NCBI RefSeq assembly: GCF_030817355.1
Contig: NZ_JAUSZH010000001.1
Location: 1,364,001 to 1,428,000 of the forward strand
DNA: 64,000 nt
DNA from: Streptomyces sp. V1I1
GTDB taxonomy: Bacteria > Actinomycetota > Actinomycetes > Streptomycetales > Streptomycetaceae
Direction: 5' to 3'
The notes beneath the pieces were generated by a model, which was not told the DNA's origin, did no database searches, and saw only the letters and a program-made list of their open reading frames with translations. The number at the start of each line of letters is the position of its first letter. Position 1 is the first letter of the stretch. The position numbers and the translations under genes are program-made. This document shows, piece after piece, positions 42,857 through 51,946 of the stretch.

Positions 42857-43173
42857 GGCTGATCAGCCTCCATCGAGGTCGTACGGGCTGGTCGGGGACC
42901 CGGAGCTCGGACGGAGTGCGCCGCCCGAGTTCCGGTACCGCAAGGGTGCCGAGCGAAGCAGGGGGCGTCGATTACTCGCGAGGTAATGACGAGGGGACGG
43001 ACAGCTCATGGGTGAGCGGAGGCGAGCCGCCCTCTTAGCAGGCGTACGCCGCACGGGCAACGGTCCGCGCACCGCCGGCCGCGGCCCTCGCTATGGGTCG
43101 CGTCACCATTCCGCGGGCAACCGGCCGGTTCCTACTGTGACCGGCACATCGGTACGCCTGCGGGAGGTCTCGG
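42857..43173. promoter_or_regulatory. Divergent intergenic region with candidate operator
   Basis: No gene is seen in these 317 bases between the membrane-protein gene and the depolymerase gene. The sequence ATTACTCGCGAGGTAAT at 42971-42987 is a dyad (5-base ATTAC/GTAAT arms around CTCGCGAG) of a kind bound by small dimeric repressors. GGGAGGTC before 43174 is the ribosome site of the depolymerase. The rest, GC-rich and without clear features, may hold both promoters. Confidence 0.45.
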
Positions 43174-44625
43174 ATGCGGTCATGCAAATACCCCAAGCCG
43201 GCCGGCATGGGCACTGTCCTCGCTCTGCTCGCGGCCCTTCTGTGGCTCGCCCCCGCGCCCGCCGCGCATGCGGCCGTACCCCTGGAGAAGGTGGGCAACT
43301 TCGGTGCCAATCCGGGTGGTCTGAACATGTACGTATACCGGCCGGCCGCCCTCCCCGCGCATCCCCCGGTCGTGGTCGCCCTGCACGGCTGCACCCAGAG
43401 CGCCCAGGTCTACGCCGACAACTCCGGACTGACGACGTTCGCCGACCGGCACGGGTTTGTGCTGGTGCTCGCCGAGACTACGTCGGCGAACAACATCAGC
43501 AGCTGCTTCAACTGGTTCCAGACGACCGACAACCGGCGCGGGCAGGGCGAGGCCGCGTCGATCCGGCAGATGGTCGCCCATGCGGAGAGTGCGTACGGGG
43601 CCGATGCGGCGCGTACGTACGTCACCGGGCTCTCGGCCGGGGGCGGCATGACCGCGGTCATGCTCGCCGCCTACCCCGACGTCTTCGAGGCGGGCGCGGT
43701 GATCGCCGGGCTGCCGTACGACTGCACCAAGGACACGGGGGCCCTCACCTGCATGGACCCGGGCGTGGACCGTACGCCGGCGGTGTGGGCGCAGCGGGTC
43801 CGCGACGCCTATCCGGGGTACGCCGGGCCGTGGCCCCGGGTGGCGGTCTGGCACGGCGACAATGACCCGAAGGTCGTCCCGAAGAACGCTGATGAGCTGC
43901 GGGACCAGTGGACCGCTGTGCACGGCGTGGACCAGAATCCGGACCGCACGTCCACGATCGGGCCCGACCAGACGCGCCGGGAGCAGTATCTGGGGTCCGA
44001 CGGCAGGGTCGTCGTCGAGGTCGACCGGGTGCCCGCCATCGGCCACGGCACGCCGGTGGATCCGGGCAGCGGGCCGCAGCAGTGCGGGCAGACCGGCACC
44101 GCGAACTTCATCGACTCGATCTGCTCCAGCTACTGGATCACCGAGTTCTTCGGCCTGGGCGGCTCCACGCCGGATCCCGGCGGCCTGCCGGCCCCGGCCG
44201 GGCTCGCCGCCACCGGAGCAACCGACACCTCAATCACCTTGAACTGGAATGCGGTTGAGGGCGCGGCGGGCTACGCGGTGTACCGGGACGGGGCGCGTGT
44301 CGGCACTCCGGCGGGCTCGCCCTTCACGGACACGGGGCTGAGCCCGGGCACGGGCCACGGCTACAGCGTGGCCGCCCGCGACCAGGCAGGGGCCGAAGGC
44401 ACACGCTCCGGCCTGGTCACGGCTGCCACCACGGGCTCCGCGGCGGCCTGCTGGACGGCCGACAACTACCGCCAGGTGGCGGCGGGGCGGGCCACCACCG
44501 ACGGCAGCTATGCGTACGCCAAGGGATCCGCGCAGAACATGGGCCTCTACAACACCTTCGTCACCCACACGCTCAAGGAATCCCCGGCCGACTACTACGT
44601 CGTCGCCGACGGCAACTGCCCCTGA
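43174..44625 (+). CDS. Secreted PHB depolymerase-type esterase with fibronectin III domain
   Basis: A 483-residue exported hydrolase. A signal peptide (ALLAALLWLAPAPAAHA) is followed by an alpha/beta hydrolase of the LpqC/PHB depolymerase family: VVVALHGCTQSA (oxyanion loop), GLSAGGGM (nucleophile Ser154), WHGDNDPKV (Asp) and AIGHGTPVD (His). A fibronectin type III domain (about 340-420) and a C-terminal Cys-containing domain (CWTADNYRQVAAGRA ... VVADGNC) follow, like the linker and substrate-binding parts of extracellular polyester depolymerases. It may attack polyhydroxyalkanoates or acetylated/feruloylated plant polymers. Confidence 0.88.
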   Translation: MRSCKYPKPAGMGTVLALLAALLWLAPAPAAHAAVPLEKVGNFGANPGGLNMYVYRPAALPAHPPVVVALHGCTQSAQVYADNSGLTTFADRHGFVLVLAETTSANNISSCFNWFQTTDNRRGQGEAASIRQMVAHAESAYGADAARTYVTGLSAGGGMTAVMLAAYPDVFEAGAVIAGLPYDCTKDTGALTCMDPGVDRTPAVWAQRVRDAYPGYAGPWPRVAVWHGDNDPKVVPKNADELRDQWTAVHGVDQNPDRTSTIGPDQTRREQYLGSDGRVVVEVDRVPAIGHGTPVDPGSGPQQCGQTGTANFIDSICSSYWITEFFGLGGSTPDPGGLPAPAGLAATGATDTSITLNWNAVEGAAGYAVYRDGARVGTPAGSPFTDTGLSPGTGHGYSVAARDQAGAEGTRSGLVTAATTGSAAACWTADNYRQVAAGRATTDGSYAYAKGSAQNMGLYNTFVTHTLKESPADYYVVADGNCP

Positions 44626-44658
44626 CCCACGGTCCGTACACCCCCAGGAGGTTTCCCT

Positions 44659-46071
44659 GTGCGCTTCGCCCTTCCGTACGCGGCCGCACTGCTGCTCGCC
44701 GTCACCGCCGCACCGGCCGTCGCCCGGCAGCAGCCGGAGACGGAGACCCACTGTGCGCGGATCGCGCGGCTGCACGTGCCCGGCGCCGAGCGCCAAGAGG
44801 TCTCCTGTCTGGGCGAGTTGACGACGGCGGGTACGGTCGCCTCCGGCCATACCGATCAGGCCGACTGGGCGGGGCTGACCCCGGCGGGACTGGCCACGCC
44901 CACCGGGGTGCCCGGCATCCAGATCGACGGCTATTTCTCCGACACCTCGACCGGCAATGCCAACCACGCCTGGAGCCATGACTCGCAGTTCGTCGTCCGG
45001 CTGCCCGACCGCTGGAACGGCGGCCTGGTCGTCGCGGGCTCCCCCGGCGTGCGCGAGCAGTACGCCAACGACCGCGCCATCGGCGACTGGGTCCTCTCCC
45101 GCGGCTACGCGTTCGCCGCCACCGACAAGGGCAACACGGGCGCGGGCTTCTACCGCGACGGCGCCGCGCCGGGCGCGGCCATCGCCGAATGGAACGACCG
45201 GGTCACGCAGTTGACCAGGGCCGCCCGCGCGGTCGTCGCCCAGCGCTACCACCGCCCACCGTCCCGCACGCTCGCCACCGGCATGTCCAACGGCGGCTAT
45301 CTGGTGCGCTGGCAGTTGGAGAACCACCCCGAGCTGTATGACGGCGGCGTCGACTGGGAGGGGACACTCTGGCGGGCGAGCGGACCGCATCTGCTGACCT
45401 TCCTGCCGCCCGCGCTGCGCCACTATCCCGTGTACGCCTCCGGCGGCCCGGGTGCGGACGAGGCGCACAGGGCAGTGGTCGCCGCCGGGTATCCGGAGGG
45501 GTCGGAGTTTCTGTGGCCCTTCCACCATCAGTACTACTGGGACCTGACCCAGCGGATCTACCGGGAGGAGCTGGACCCGGGTTACGACGGCAAGACCGAG
45601 GCGGGGACTCCGTACTGCGCACCTGGCACGCACGCGTGCGACGCGGACTACGACTACGCGTCGCGGCCGCCCGAGGTGCGCCGGGCCGTAGCGTCGATCG
45701 GGCTGACCGGCCGGATCGGCAAACCGCTGATCACCCTGCACGGCACCCTCGATGTGCTGCTGCCCATCGGCCGTGACTCCGATGTGTACGCAACGATGGT
45801 GCGCGAAGCCGGACGCGGCGGGCTCTTCCGCTACTACCGCGTCGAAGGCGGCACGCACGTCGACTCGCTCTACGACGTCTTTCCGGACAGGCTGAGGCCG
45901 TTGACCCCCTGTCACCGCTCGGCGTTCACTGCCCTGGAGACCTGGATCGGACACGGCAGGCAGCCGGTGTCCAGCCGCACGCTGGCCCGCCCGGAACCGG
46001 CCGATCCGCGCACGCTGCTCACCGACTGTCCGCTCGGCGGTACGCCCGGCCGCCGGGCGGCCGGATCCTGA
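44659..46071 (+). CDS. Secreted alpha/beta hydrolase, tannase/feruloyl esterase or 3-hydroxybutyrate oligomer hydrolase type
   Basis: A 470-residue exported protein starting GTG 44659 behind AGGAGG, 33 bases after the depolymerase stop, so the two are probably one operon. After the signal (YAAALLLAVTAAPAVA) comes an alpha/beta hydrolase with GMSNGGYLVRW (Ser210), TLHGTLDVLLPIG (Asp) and EGGTHVDSLY (His). Paired cysteines near the ends fit an extracellular fold. Pairing with a depolymerase fits a scheme in which the first enzyme cuts a polyester and this one cuts the oligomers, but a tannase-like role is equally consistent with the motifs. Confidence 0.8.
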   Translation: MRFALPYAAALLLAVTAAPAVARQQPETETHCARIARLHVPGAERQEVSCLGELTTAGTVASGHTDQADWAGLTPAGLATPTGVPGIQIDGYFSDTSTGNANHAWSHDSQFVVRLPDRWNGGLVVAGSPGVREQYANDRAIGDWVLSRGYAFAATDKGNTGAGFYRDGAAPGAAIAEWNDRVTQLTRAARAVVAQRYHRPPSRTLATGMSNGGYLVRWQLENHPELYDGGVDWEGTLWRASGPHLLTFLPPALRHYPVYASGGPGADEAHRAVVAAGYPEGSEFLWPFHHQYYWDLTQRIYREELDPGYDGKTEAGTPYCAPGTHACDADYDYASRPPEVRRAVASIGLTGRIGKPLITLHGTLDVLLPIGRDSDVYATMVREAGRGGLFRYYRVEGGTHVDSLYDVFPDRLRPLTPCHRSAFTALETWIGHGRQPVSSRTLARPEPADPRTLLTDCPLGGTPGRRAAGS

Positions 46072-46159
46072 GCAATCCCGAGCACGCCCTGCCCCGAATA
46101 CCAGTCGTGCGGCAGCGCGCCGGTCGGCGGTGCGCCGGACCCGGCTGCTGGGGGCACAG

Positions 46160-46597
46160 GTGCGAGCGACCATACGGGTACGAGTACTGGCGGTGGACGG
46201 GCCACAGGTGTGGATCGCCGTGAGCGGCCGACTGGCCAGGTCCACGGCTCCGATGCTCAGGCAGTTGCTGCGGCTCCGTGAGGCCGAGGGGTTCAGCGCG
46301 CTCTTCGTGGATGTCAGCACCCTCGCCGACGACTGGGAGCTGACCCTCGATGAGATACGGGACGTGTTTCCGAGCGGCAAGAAGCTGAGGTTCCACGTCA
46401 TCGGCCCGGCCGGCGGCCTCCGATGGGAGCCGGACCACGATCCACGGTTCGTCTTCCATACGGGAGCCGCCGCGGCATGGCAGGCGTGGGAGAACGGCCC
46501 CTCGACGCGGGGAGTGGCCACGGCAGGGGTGTGGTGGCCACTCCCCGGCTTCAGGCTGCCGGCGTTGGGCGCGAGAGGCGGCCCGACCCCCGGGTGA
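46160..46597 (+). CDS. STAS-domain-like protein (possible anti-sigma factor antagonist)
   Basis: The protein is about 145 residues from GTG 46160 (GGGGG upstream; GTG 46130 also possible). RVRVLAVDGPQVWIAVSGRL, ALFVDVSTLADDWELTLDEI and KKLRFHVIGPAG follow the beta-alpha pattern of STAS domains, but the phosphorylatable serine motif (DSSG) is not present. The C-terminal third is low in complexity. It may bind a regulatory partner without phosphorylation control. Function is uncertain. Confidence 0.5.
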   Translation: MRATIRVRVLAVDGPQVWIAVSGRLARSTAPMLRQLLRLREAEGFSALFVDVSTLADDWELTLDEIRDVFPSGKKLRFHVIGPAGGLRWEPDHDPRFVFHTGAAAAWQAWENGPSTRGVATAGVWWPLPGFRLPALGARGGPTPG

Positions 46598-46624
46598 GGG
46601 AGTACCCGCCGATGGCCGCCGGTG

Positions 46625-46786
46625 TCAGGGGGCGCCGTCGTCGGATGTCGCGCGGCGTTCGTCGGACGCCGATCCGCCGGCTTCGGTATCGGGACCGGCG
46701 GTATGGGGCCCGTCCTCCGGTTCCGTGGAGCGGGCGGCTTCGGCGCGGATCATGGCGTTGAGCGCTGCTAGAGGGTCGATGGGCAT
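46625..46786 (-). CDS. Small 53-residue protein, unknown function
   Basis: This short frame starts at ATG 46784-46786 behind GAGG and begins MPIDPLAALNAMIRAEAARS; it ends with an acidic, Ser/Asp-rich tail. Codon third positions are GC-rich as in neighbouring genes. It lies 57 bases downstream of the gene at 46844 on the same strand. No known family is recognised. Only the reading frame, ribosome site and codon use support it. Confidence 0.5.
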   Translation of the reverse strand: MPIDPLAALNAMIRAEAARSTEPEDGPHTAGPDTEAGGSASDERRATSDDGAP

Positions 46787-46843
46787 GGCTGTGCACCTCG
46801 CGGTGTGAAGTGGCTGATGGCTGCGGACTGCTTTCGGTGGTTG

Positions 46844-47227
46844 TCAGCAGCGCAGGACCACACAGCGCACGGCGCGCAGCGGGAGGGCGAGTTCCGCCCA
46901 GCGGCTCCTGCCAGGGCGGTACGGGACGGGCTCGGCCGTCGCCGGATCCGTATGGGTGTCCGGCGCCACGTACCGTGCCGCGGGACGGGCCCTCACCGGG
47001 CCCGAGGGCGACACGTCCGTGTTGGCCTCCTCCGGCTGGTCACCGCCCGGCGGGCCGGACGGCGCGGAGGCGGGCGCCCAGGTCGCGGCGCCCCCTGCCG
47101 CCGCGACGCCGGAGCCGAAGGACGTACCGAAAAGAGCCAGCAGCACCAGCACGACGACCGCCACGGTCCGGCGCGTAGCCGCGCGGGCCGTGAAGGCGGC
47201 GAGAGGCTGGGAGTGGGGCTGGTTCAT
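46844..47227 (-). CDS. Small membrane-anchored or secreted protein, unknown function
   Basis: The protein is 127 residues from ATG 47225-47227, with GGAGG eight bases upstream. Residues 13-45 (RAATRRTVAVVVLVLLALFGTSFGSGVAAAG) form a signal or anchor helix. The rest is Pro/Ala/Gly-rich and ends ALPLRAVRCVVLRC, with two C-terminal cysteines. It may form a pair with the downstream 53-residue frame. No function is recognised. Confidence 0.6.
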   Translation of the reverse strand: MNQPHSQPLAAFTARAATRRTVAVVVLVLLALFGTSFGSGVAAAGGAATWAPASAPSGPPGGDQPEEANTDVSPSGPVRARPAARYVAPDTHTDPATAEPVPYRPGRSRWAELALPLRAVRCVVLRC

Positions 47228-47329
47228 GGCGACGCGACCTCCTGGATGCGTCCACTGCCCCATGCCTGCCCGAGAAGTGCCCCGCCGTGCCGCGGTAGGG
47301 CCGAGATCCGCCCTACCGGGGTACACCCA

Positions 47330-48382
47330 TTACGCCGAATTCACCGCCGCGTGCGGGGTGATCACGGTGACGCCGGTCCCCGAGGCGCTGCCCAGGGCGG
47401 CCAGCGCCGCGGGCACATCGTCCAGGCCGATCGCCGTCGTCACCAGCAGGTCGGGACGGAGAGCGCCGGAGGCGACCATCGCCATCATCTCCGGGTAGGC
47501 GTGCGCCGCCATGCCGTGGCTGCCGAGGATCTCCAGCTCCAGCGAAACCACTCGGTCCATCGGCAGCTGTACGCCCTGGGGCAGCAGGCCGACCTGCACA
47601 TGGCGGCCCTGGCGGCGCAGGCTCTGGACGGAGTTGACGCAGGTCACCGGTGCGCCAAGGGCGTCCAGCGAGAGATGCGCGCCGCCGCCGGTCGCCTCAC
47701 GGACCGCATCGGCGACGCTTCCAGTGAGCGCGGAGGCGTCCACGCACGCCTGGGCGCCGAACGTCCGGGCCAGCTCCAGCGCGCCCGGCGAGACGTCGAC
47801 CGCGACGACCCTGGCCCCGCACGCCGCGGCGATCATCACCGCGGACAGGCCCACTCCGCCGCAGCCGTGCACGGCGACCCACTCCCCCGGCCGCACTCGG
47901 CCCTGGCCCACAACGGCCCGGAAGGCGGTCGCGAACCGGCAGCCCAGACTCGCGGCCGTGGCGAACGACATCGACTCGGGCAGGGCGACCAGATTGGTGT
48001 CGGCGTGGTGGACGGGGACGTACTCGGCGAAGGAACCCCAGTGGGTGAAGCCGGGCTGCTCCTGGCGCTCGCACACCTGCTGGGCGCCGCGCGCGCACGC
48101 CGCGCACCGGCCGCAGGCACAGATGAACGGCACCGTGACCCGGTCCCCGGGGAGCCAATTGGCGACGTCGTCACCCACGGACTCGATCACTCCGGACAGT
48201 TCGTGGCCGGGGACGTGCGGGAGGGTGATGTCGGTGTCGTGCCCCATCCAGCCGTGCCAGTCGCTGCGACACAGCCCCGTCGCCTCGACCCTGATCACGG
48301 AACCGGCGCGGGACGGCACAGGCTCTGGCACCTCTCGTACCTCGAGCGGTTTCCCGAACTCCTCAAACACCACAGCACGCAA
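47330..48382 (-). CDS. Zinc-dependent alcohol dehydrogenase
   Basis: The protein is 350 residues from TTG 48380-48382, chosen because AAGGAG lies eight bases upstream. It is a medium-chain dehydrogenase with catalytic zinc ligands in TGLCRSDWHGW and VPGHELSG, the structural zinc loop CACGRCAACARGAQQVC, and the cofactor loop VHGCGGVGLSAVMIA. It oxidises an alcohol with NAD(P) in the cytoplasm. It follows the membrane phosphodiesterase gene on the same strand, 69 bases downstream; no pathway link is evident. Confidence 0.93.
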   Translation of the reverse strand: MRAVVFEEFGKPLEVREVPEPVPSRAGSVIRVEATGLCRSDWHGWMGHDTDITLPHVPGHELSGVIESVGDDVANWLPGDRVTVPFICACGRCAACARGAQQVCERQEQPGFTHWGSFAEYVPVHHADTNLVALPESMSFATAASLGCRFATAFRAVVGQGRVRPGEWVAVHGCGGVGLSAVMIAAACGARVVAVDVSPGALELARTFGAQACVDASALTGSVADAVREATGGGAHLSLDALGAPVTCVNSVQSLRRQGRHVQVGLLPQGVQLPMDRVVSLELEILGSHGMAAHAYPEMMAMVASGALRPDLLVTTAIGLDDVPAALAALGSASGTGVTVITPHAAVNSA

Positions 48383-48451
48383 CGGGGCAACTCCTTCGTC
48401 CAGGGGATCCTGCCTGGGCTCAACCGTCTCAACGTATCCGGACGGATGGTT

Positions 48452-50560
48452 CTACGGCAGTCCCTGACCTGGCCCGTCCTGCCTGGCCGCCTCCAGCGGC
48501 CCGATCGGCACCTGCGGACCCTGGCACTCGCGCAGCCAGCGCCGCAGCACCCGGTGTACGCGCTCGGCGCCGACCAGTTCCGCGCCCGGCTCACCCGGCG
48601 CGCCCGGCGAGAGGGGCGCCGACAGGTCGAGCGGCGACAGCAGGAAGGGCTGGGACTGTTCACCTCCGAGCCCGCCGTGCGAGCCGATCTGCTCCTCGAA
48701 GGCGTGCACGTTGCCCCGCCCGGGGTCGTACATCGAGTTGACCATGATGTCGGCGACGTGCGGGAAGCTGTCGGTACGGCGTACGGCTTCGGCCGCGCCC
48801 GGGCCGAAGGCCGCCAGCGGCCCGTCGTCGGACAGCTCGGTGACGGGCACCTCCGCGCCGCCCGGGCAGAGCACCAGCGAGCCGTGCTCCTCGCTGCCCA
48901 CCAGCAGGAAGCCGATGCCCGGGTGGTTGGCGAGCGTGCTCAGCAGCGCCGGGTGGCGGCGCTCGATCTGTTCGCGGCTGAGGCGCTCGGCCGTGTCGGG
49001 GAAGGAGATCAGCGCGAGGTTCCCGGAGGCGAGCACGATCGGGTCGGAGCCCGGCTCCGGACGCTCGTCCTCACCATCCGCCAGCCGCCGGTGCAGCGCG
49101 CTCCGCAGGGCGTCGCCCGCCGCGTCGCGGGCCTCCGCGCCGCTCTTGGAACGTTCCGCCCGGCGCGAGACGGGCAGTCCGCAACCCGCGCGCACGAGGT
49201 CCTTGAGGGTCAGTCCGTATGCGCCCTCGAAGGTCTCCCCCGGGCTCTGGCCGTGGTCGGAAAGCAGCACGATCCGGTAGCTGCGGGGCGCATGTTCAGC
49301 GACCTTCGCGATCAGCGCGATCGAACGGTCGAGGCGTTCGAGCACCAGCGACGCGTCCCGGCTGTGCGGCCCTGAGTGGTGCGCCACTTCGTCGTACGCG
49401 ACGAGGTCGGCGTAGACGGCGGTACGTCCGGCGAGCATGTCCCCCATCACCGCGGCGACCACCACATCCCGCTCGACGACGGTCGCGAACGCCCGGATGA
49501 AGGGGTAGAGCCCGCCGCGCCCGACCCGCGGCCGGTCGCCGCGCAGCCGCGCCCGCGTCGACTGGCCGACCTCACGGGCTACTTCGGCGACGAAGGACAG
49601 CGCAGTGCGCACGGCGTTGGCGGGGTCGGAGAAGTACGCGAAGTAGCCGGCTCTGGAGCGGTTGGGCCGGCCGCGTCTGGCGGTCATGGACAGCACGAGC
49701 GCGAGCTCATCGGCGCCGCCGCTGAAGAGATTGCCGCGGCTGGCGCCGTCGACGGTGAGCAGCCCGCCGTCGCCGGTGCGCTCGATGGCGCGGCGCTGGA
49801 GTTCGGCGGCGCTCGCGGGCCGGTTGCAGACCATTACCCGGCCGCTGTCCTTCTCGTACCACCGGAAGGCCGGGACGTCGTGGTTGGAGCCGTGCAGGAT
49901 GCCGAGCTGGCTGGCGCCGGTCTGGCTGGACCAGTCGGTGCGCCAGGGGCTGAGCCGGTGGGTCGTGCCGATCCAGCCCGCGACGGTGGGCATGAGACCG
50001 TCCTCGGCCGCGCCCCGCAGGACCTCGTGCCCGACCCCGTCGAGCTGCAGAAAGACCGTGCCGGGGGGTCCCGCACGGCTGCCGTCCTCGCCGCGTCGCC
50101 GTCTGCGCCGGTCGGCGAGCCGGGAGAGCCTGCGCCGGTAGGCGTTGTCGTCGCGGACGGCGAGCGCGGTGGAGGTCGCGGATGCGACGGCGGACATCAC
50201 GGCGGCGACGACGACAGCGGTCTCGGGGTCGGCCGCGCCGCGCCCGTCGGGGATCAGCCAGAGCGCGATCAGCAGCAGCGAGCCGTTGAGGAAGAACACC
50301 AACAGGCCGAGCACCAGGGCGGATACGAGCAGCAGGGCCCGTACGACGACCGGCCAGACCAGCGCGGTCAGGAGACCGAAGGCGCCGGCGCCCCAGGCGG
50401 CGGTGACGGCGGTCCTGGTGATGCTGTCGCCGTCGTCGGACTGCAGCTGGAAGTCGGGCAGCAGCCCGGCGAGCGCCAGCATCGTCAGCGTGGACACCGC
50501 CCACACCACGATCACGCGCAACAGGGCTCTGCCGGCCGTACGCCATCGCCCTTCGCCCAC
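48452..50560 (-). CDS. Membrane protein with alkaline-phosphatase-superfamily phosphodiesterase domain
   Basis: A 702-residue protein starting GTG 50558-50560. The first 150 residues hold three or four membrane helices of the phage-holin IV type (VIVVWAVSTLTMLALAGLLP, FGLLTALVWPVVVRALLLVS, LGLLVFFLNGSLLLIALWLI, VVVAAVMSAVAS). The rest is a metal-dependent phosphodiesterase: VFLQLDGVGHEVL, the threonine nucleophile region SSQTGASQLGIL, DLVAYDEVAHHSGP and VLLSDHGQS as metal-ligand motifs. It probably acts on lipid or nucleotide phosphodiesters at the outer membrane face. The same fusion is widespread in Streptomyces. Confidence 0.87.
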   Translation of the reverse strand: MGEGRWRTAGRALLRVIVVWAVSTLTMLALAGLLPDFQLQSDDGDSITRTAVTAAWGAGAFGLLTALVWPVVVRALLLVSALVLGLLVFFLNGSLLLIALWLIPDGRGAADPETAVVVAAVMSAVASATSTALAVRDDNAYRRRLSRLADRRRRRRGEDGSRAGPPGTVFLQLDGVGHEVLRGAAEDGLMPTVAGWIGTTHRLSPWRTDWSSQTGASQLGILHGSNHDVPAFRWYEKDSGRVMVCNRPASAAELQRRAIERTGDGGLLTVDGASRGNLFSGGADELALVLSMTARRGRPNRSRAGYFAYFSDPANAVRTALSFVAEVAREVGQSTRARLRGDRPRVGRGGLYPFIRAFATVVERDVVVAAVMGDMLAGRTAVYADLVAYDEVAHHSGPHSRDASLVLERLDRSIALIAKVAEHAPRSYRIVLLSDHGQSPGETFEGAYGLTLKDLVRAGCGLPVSRRAERSKSGAEARDAAGDALRSALHRRLADGEDERPEPGSDPIVLASGNLALISFPDTAERLSREQIERRHPALLSTLANHPGIGFLLVGSEEHGSLVLCPGGAEVPVTELSDDGPLAAFGPGAAEAVRRTDSFPHVADIMVNSMYDPGRGNVHAFEEQIGSHGGLGGEQSQPFLLSPLDLSAPLSPGAPGEPGAELVGAERVHRVLRRWLRECQGPQVPIGPLEAARQDGPGQGLP

Positions 50561-50642
50561 GCTGTCTTCACCTCACCCTGTGATCAGGCCTCCAGCCTGG
50601 CACAGGGGCGGGCGCGATCCGGTGGCGCGCCCGGCGGCACCT

Positions 50643-51047
50643 TCAGCAGCCGTCGTAACCGGCCGTCGGCATGGAGAGTCTGCGATGGACACTGGCCTTC
50701 ATCGCCGCGTCGTACGCCGGCTCGTCCAGGCCCGCGGTCTCCAGCGGCACGCCTCTGCGCTCGCACTCCGCGACGAAGCCCCGCACCGACGTCAACGCCC
50801 GTGCGAGCACGCGCTCGTTGGGCGCGACGAACATGTCCACGTGGCCGGCCGCGACATCGGTCCACAGCCCGCAGTGGTCGGGCCGCAGCCCGTAGAACAA
50901 CAGCTGCCGGGTGACGACGAAGCCCTTGTCGGCGGCCCAGCGGGCGCACATCGCGTGCTGCGTGCGGGTGTCCACCAGAAATGGATCACGGTCGAGTTCC
51001 TCGAGGGGCGTCAGGCTGGCGATCGCCGCCACTTGTAAGCCGCCCAT
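50643..51047 (-). CDS. Conserved protein of unknown function
   Basis: The protein is about 134 residues from ATG 51045-51047; a second ATG at 51051-51053 is two codons upstream, with a G-run just before. It shows an alpha/beta pattern (QVAAIASLTPLEELDRD, KGFVVTRQLLFYGLRPDHC, HVDMFVAPNERVLARALTSV). The N-terminal part resembles the first strand/helix of resolvase-like folds but no catalytic serine is convincing. Three to four cysteines are scattered. Expressed divergently from the MBL/DedA genes. Function unknown. Confidence 0.6.
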   Translation of the reverse strand: MGGLQVAAIASLTPLEELDRDPFLVDTRTQHAMCARWAADKGFVVTRQLLFYGLRPDHCGLWTDVAAGHVDMFVAPNERVLARALTSVRGFVAECERRGVPLETAGLDEPAYDAAMKASVHRRLSMPTAGYDGC

Positions 51048-51163
51048 GGACATCCCCCCGTACGCTCGCCGTCGCCGCCGACCCTACTCCGCATCTACGC
51101 TCGTACGAGTACGAGGAACGGGACGGGCGAACGGGATCGCGAGCGGGAACGAGGAGGCACTGC

Positions 51164-51946
51164 GTGCCGGTGGAGGTCACCTGGTGGGGTCATGCCACCT
51201 GCACGGTCGAGGACTCCGGCGTCCGGGTGCTGACCGATCCGCTGTTCGTTCGCCGGCTAGCGCATCTGCGCAGGCGGCGCGGTGAGCTGCCGCCGCCCGA
51301 GGCCGCGAGAGCCGAGGCCGTCCTCGTCTCCCATCTCCACTCCGACCATCTGCATCTGCCGTCACTGGCCCGGCTCGCGCCCGGAACCCGTCTGGTGGTG
51401 CCGAGCGGTGCGGGGCGCTCGGTGCCGGGGCTGCGGCGGCTCGTCAGCTCCGCCGGGCTGCGGGTCACCGAGATGGCGCCGGGCGACGAGGTGCGGGTCG
51501 AGGACCTGGTGGTGCGGGCCGTGCCGGCGCTGCACGACGGGCGGCGGCTGCCGGTCGGGCCGCACCGTTCGCCCGCGCTCGGCTATGTGATCAGCGGTGA
51601 GGCGCGTACGTACTTCGCCGGGGACACCGGGCTCTTCGACTCGATGGCCAATGAGGTCGGCCGGGTGGATGTGGCGCTGCTGCCGGTCGGCGGCTGGGGG
51701 CCCTATCTCGGGCACGGGCATCTGAACCCGGACCGGGCGGCGCAGGCGCTGGCCTCGCTCGCGCCGCGCGCGGCCGTGCCGGTGCACTACGGCACGTACT
51801 GGCCGATCGGGATGGACGGGATCCGGCCGCACGAGTTCTACGCTCCGGGCGAGGAGTTCGTACGCAAGGCTGCGCGGCTGGCTCCGCAGGTGGCGGTGCA
51901 CCGGCTGGTCCACGGCGAGCGGGTCAGACCGGAGGCCGCCCGGTGA
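51164..51946 (+). CDS. Metallo-beta-lactamase-fold hydrolase
   Basis: The protein is 260 residues from GTG 51164, with GAGGAGG six bases upstream; the longer open frame is not used. It is the UlaG-like MBL fold: VTWWGHATCTVED, the metal motif VSHLHSDHLHL (H-x-H-x-D-H), TYFAGDTG and VPVHYGTYWPIG as later ligands. It shares a GTGA overlap with the DedA gene, so the two products are made together; a membrane-lipid or cell-envelope substrate is possible. Confidence 0.88.
   Translation: MPVEVTWWGHATCTVEDSGVRVLTDPLFVRRLAHLRRRRGELPPPEAARAEAVLVSHLHSDHLHLPSLARLAPGTRLVVPSGAGRSVPGLRRLVSSAGLRVTEMAPGDEVRVEDLVVRAVPALHDGRRLPVGPHRSPALGYVISGEARTYFAGDTGLFDSMANEVGRVDVALLPVGGWGPYLGHGHLNPDRAAQALASLAPRAAVPVHYGTYWPIGMDGIRPHEFYAPGEEFVRKAARLAPQVAVHRLVHGERVRPEAAR

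Noticed and set aside
46551..46796. An 81-codon minus-strand frame rich in Arg/His/Ser
   Set aside because: It is out of frame with the better-supported 53-codon gene at 46625-46786 and shows shadow-frame composition.
50981..51163. An extended N-terminus for the MBL-fold protein at 51164
   Set aside because: GAGGAGG lies right before GTG 51164, and the extra residues overlap the divergent gene at 50643-51047 without homology.
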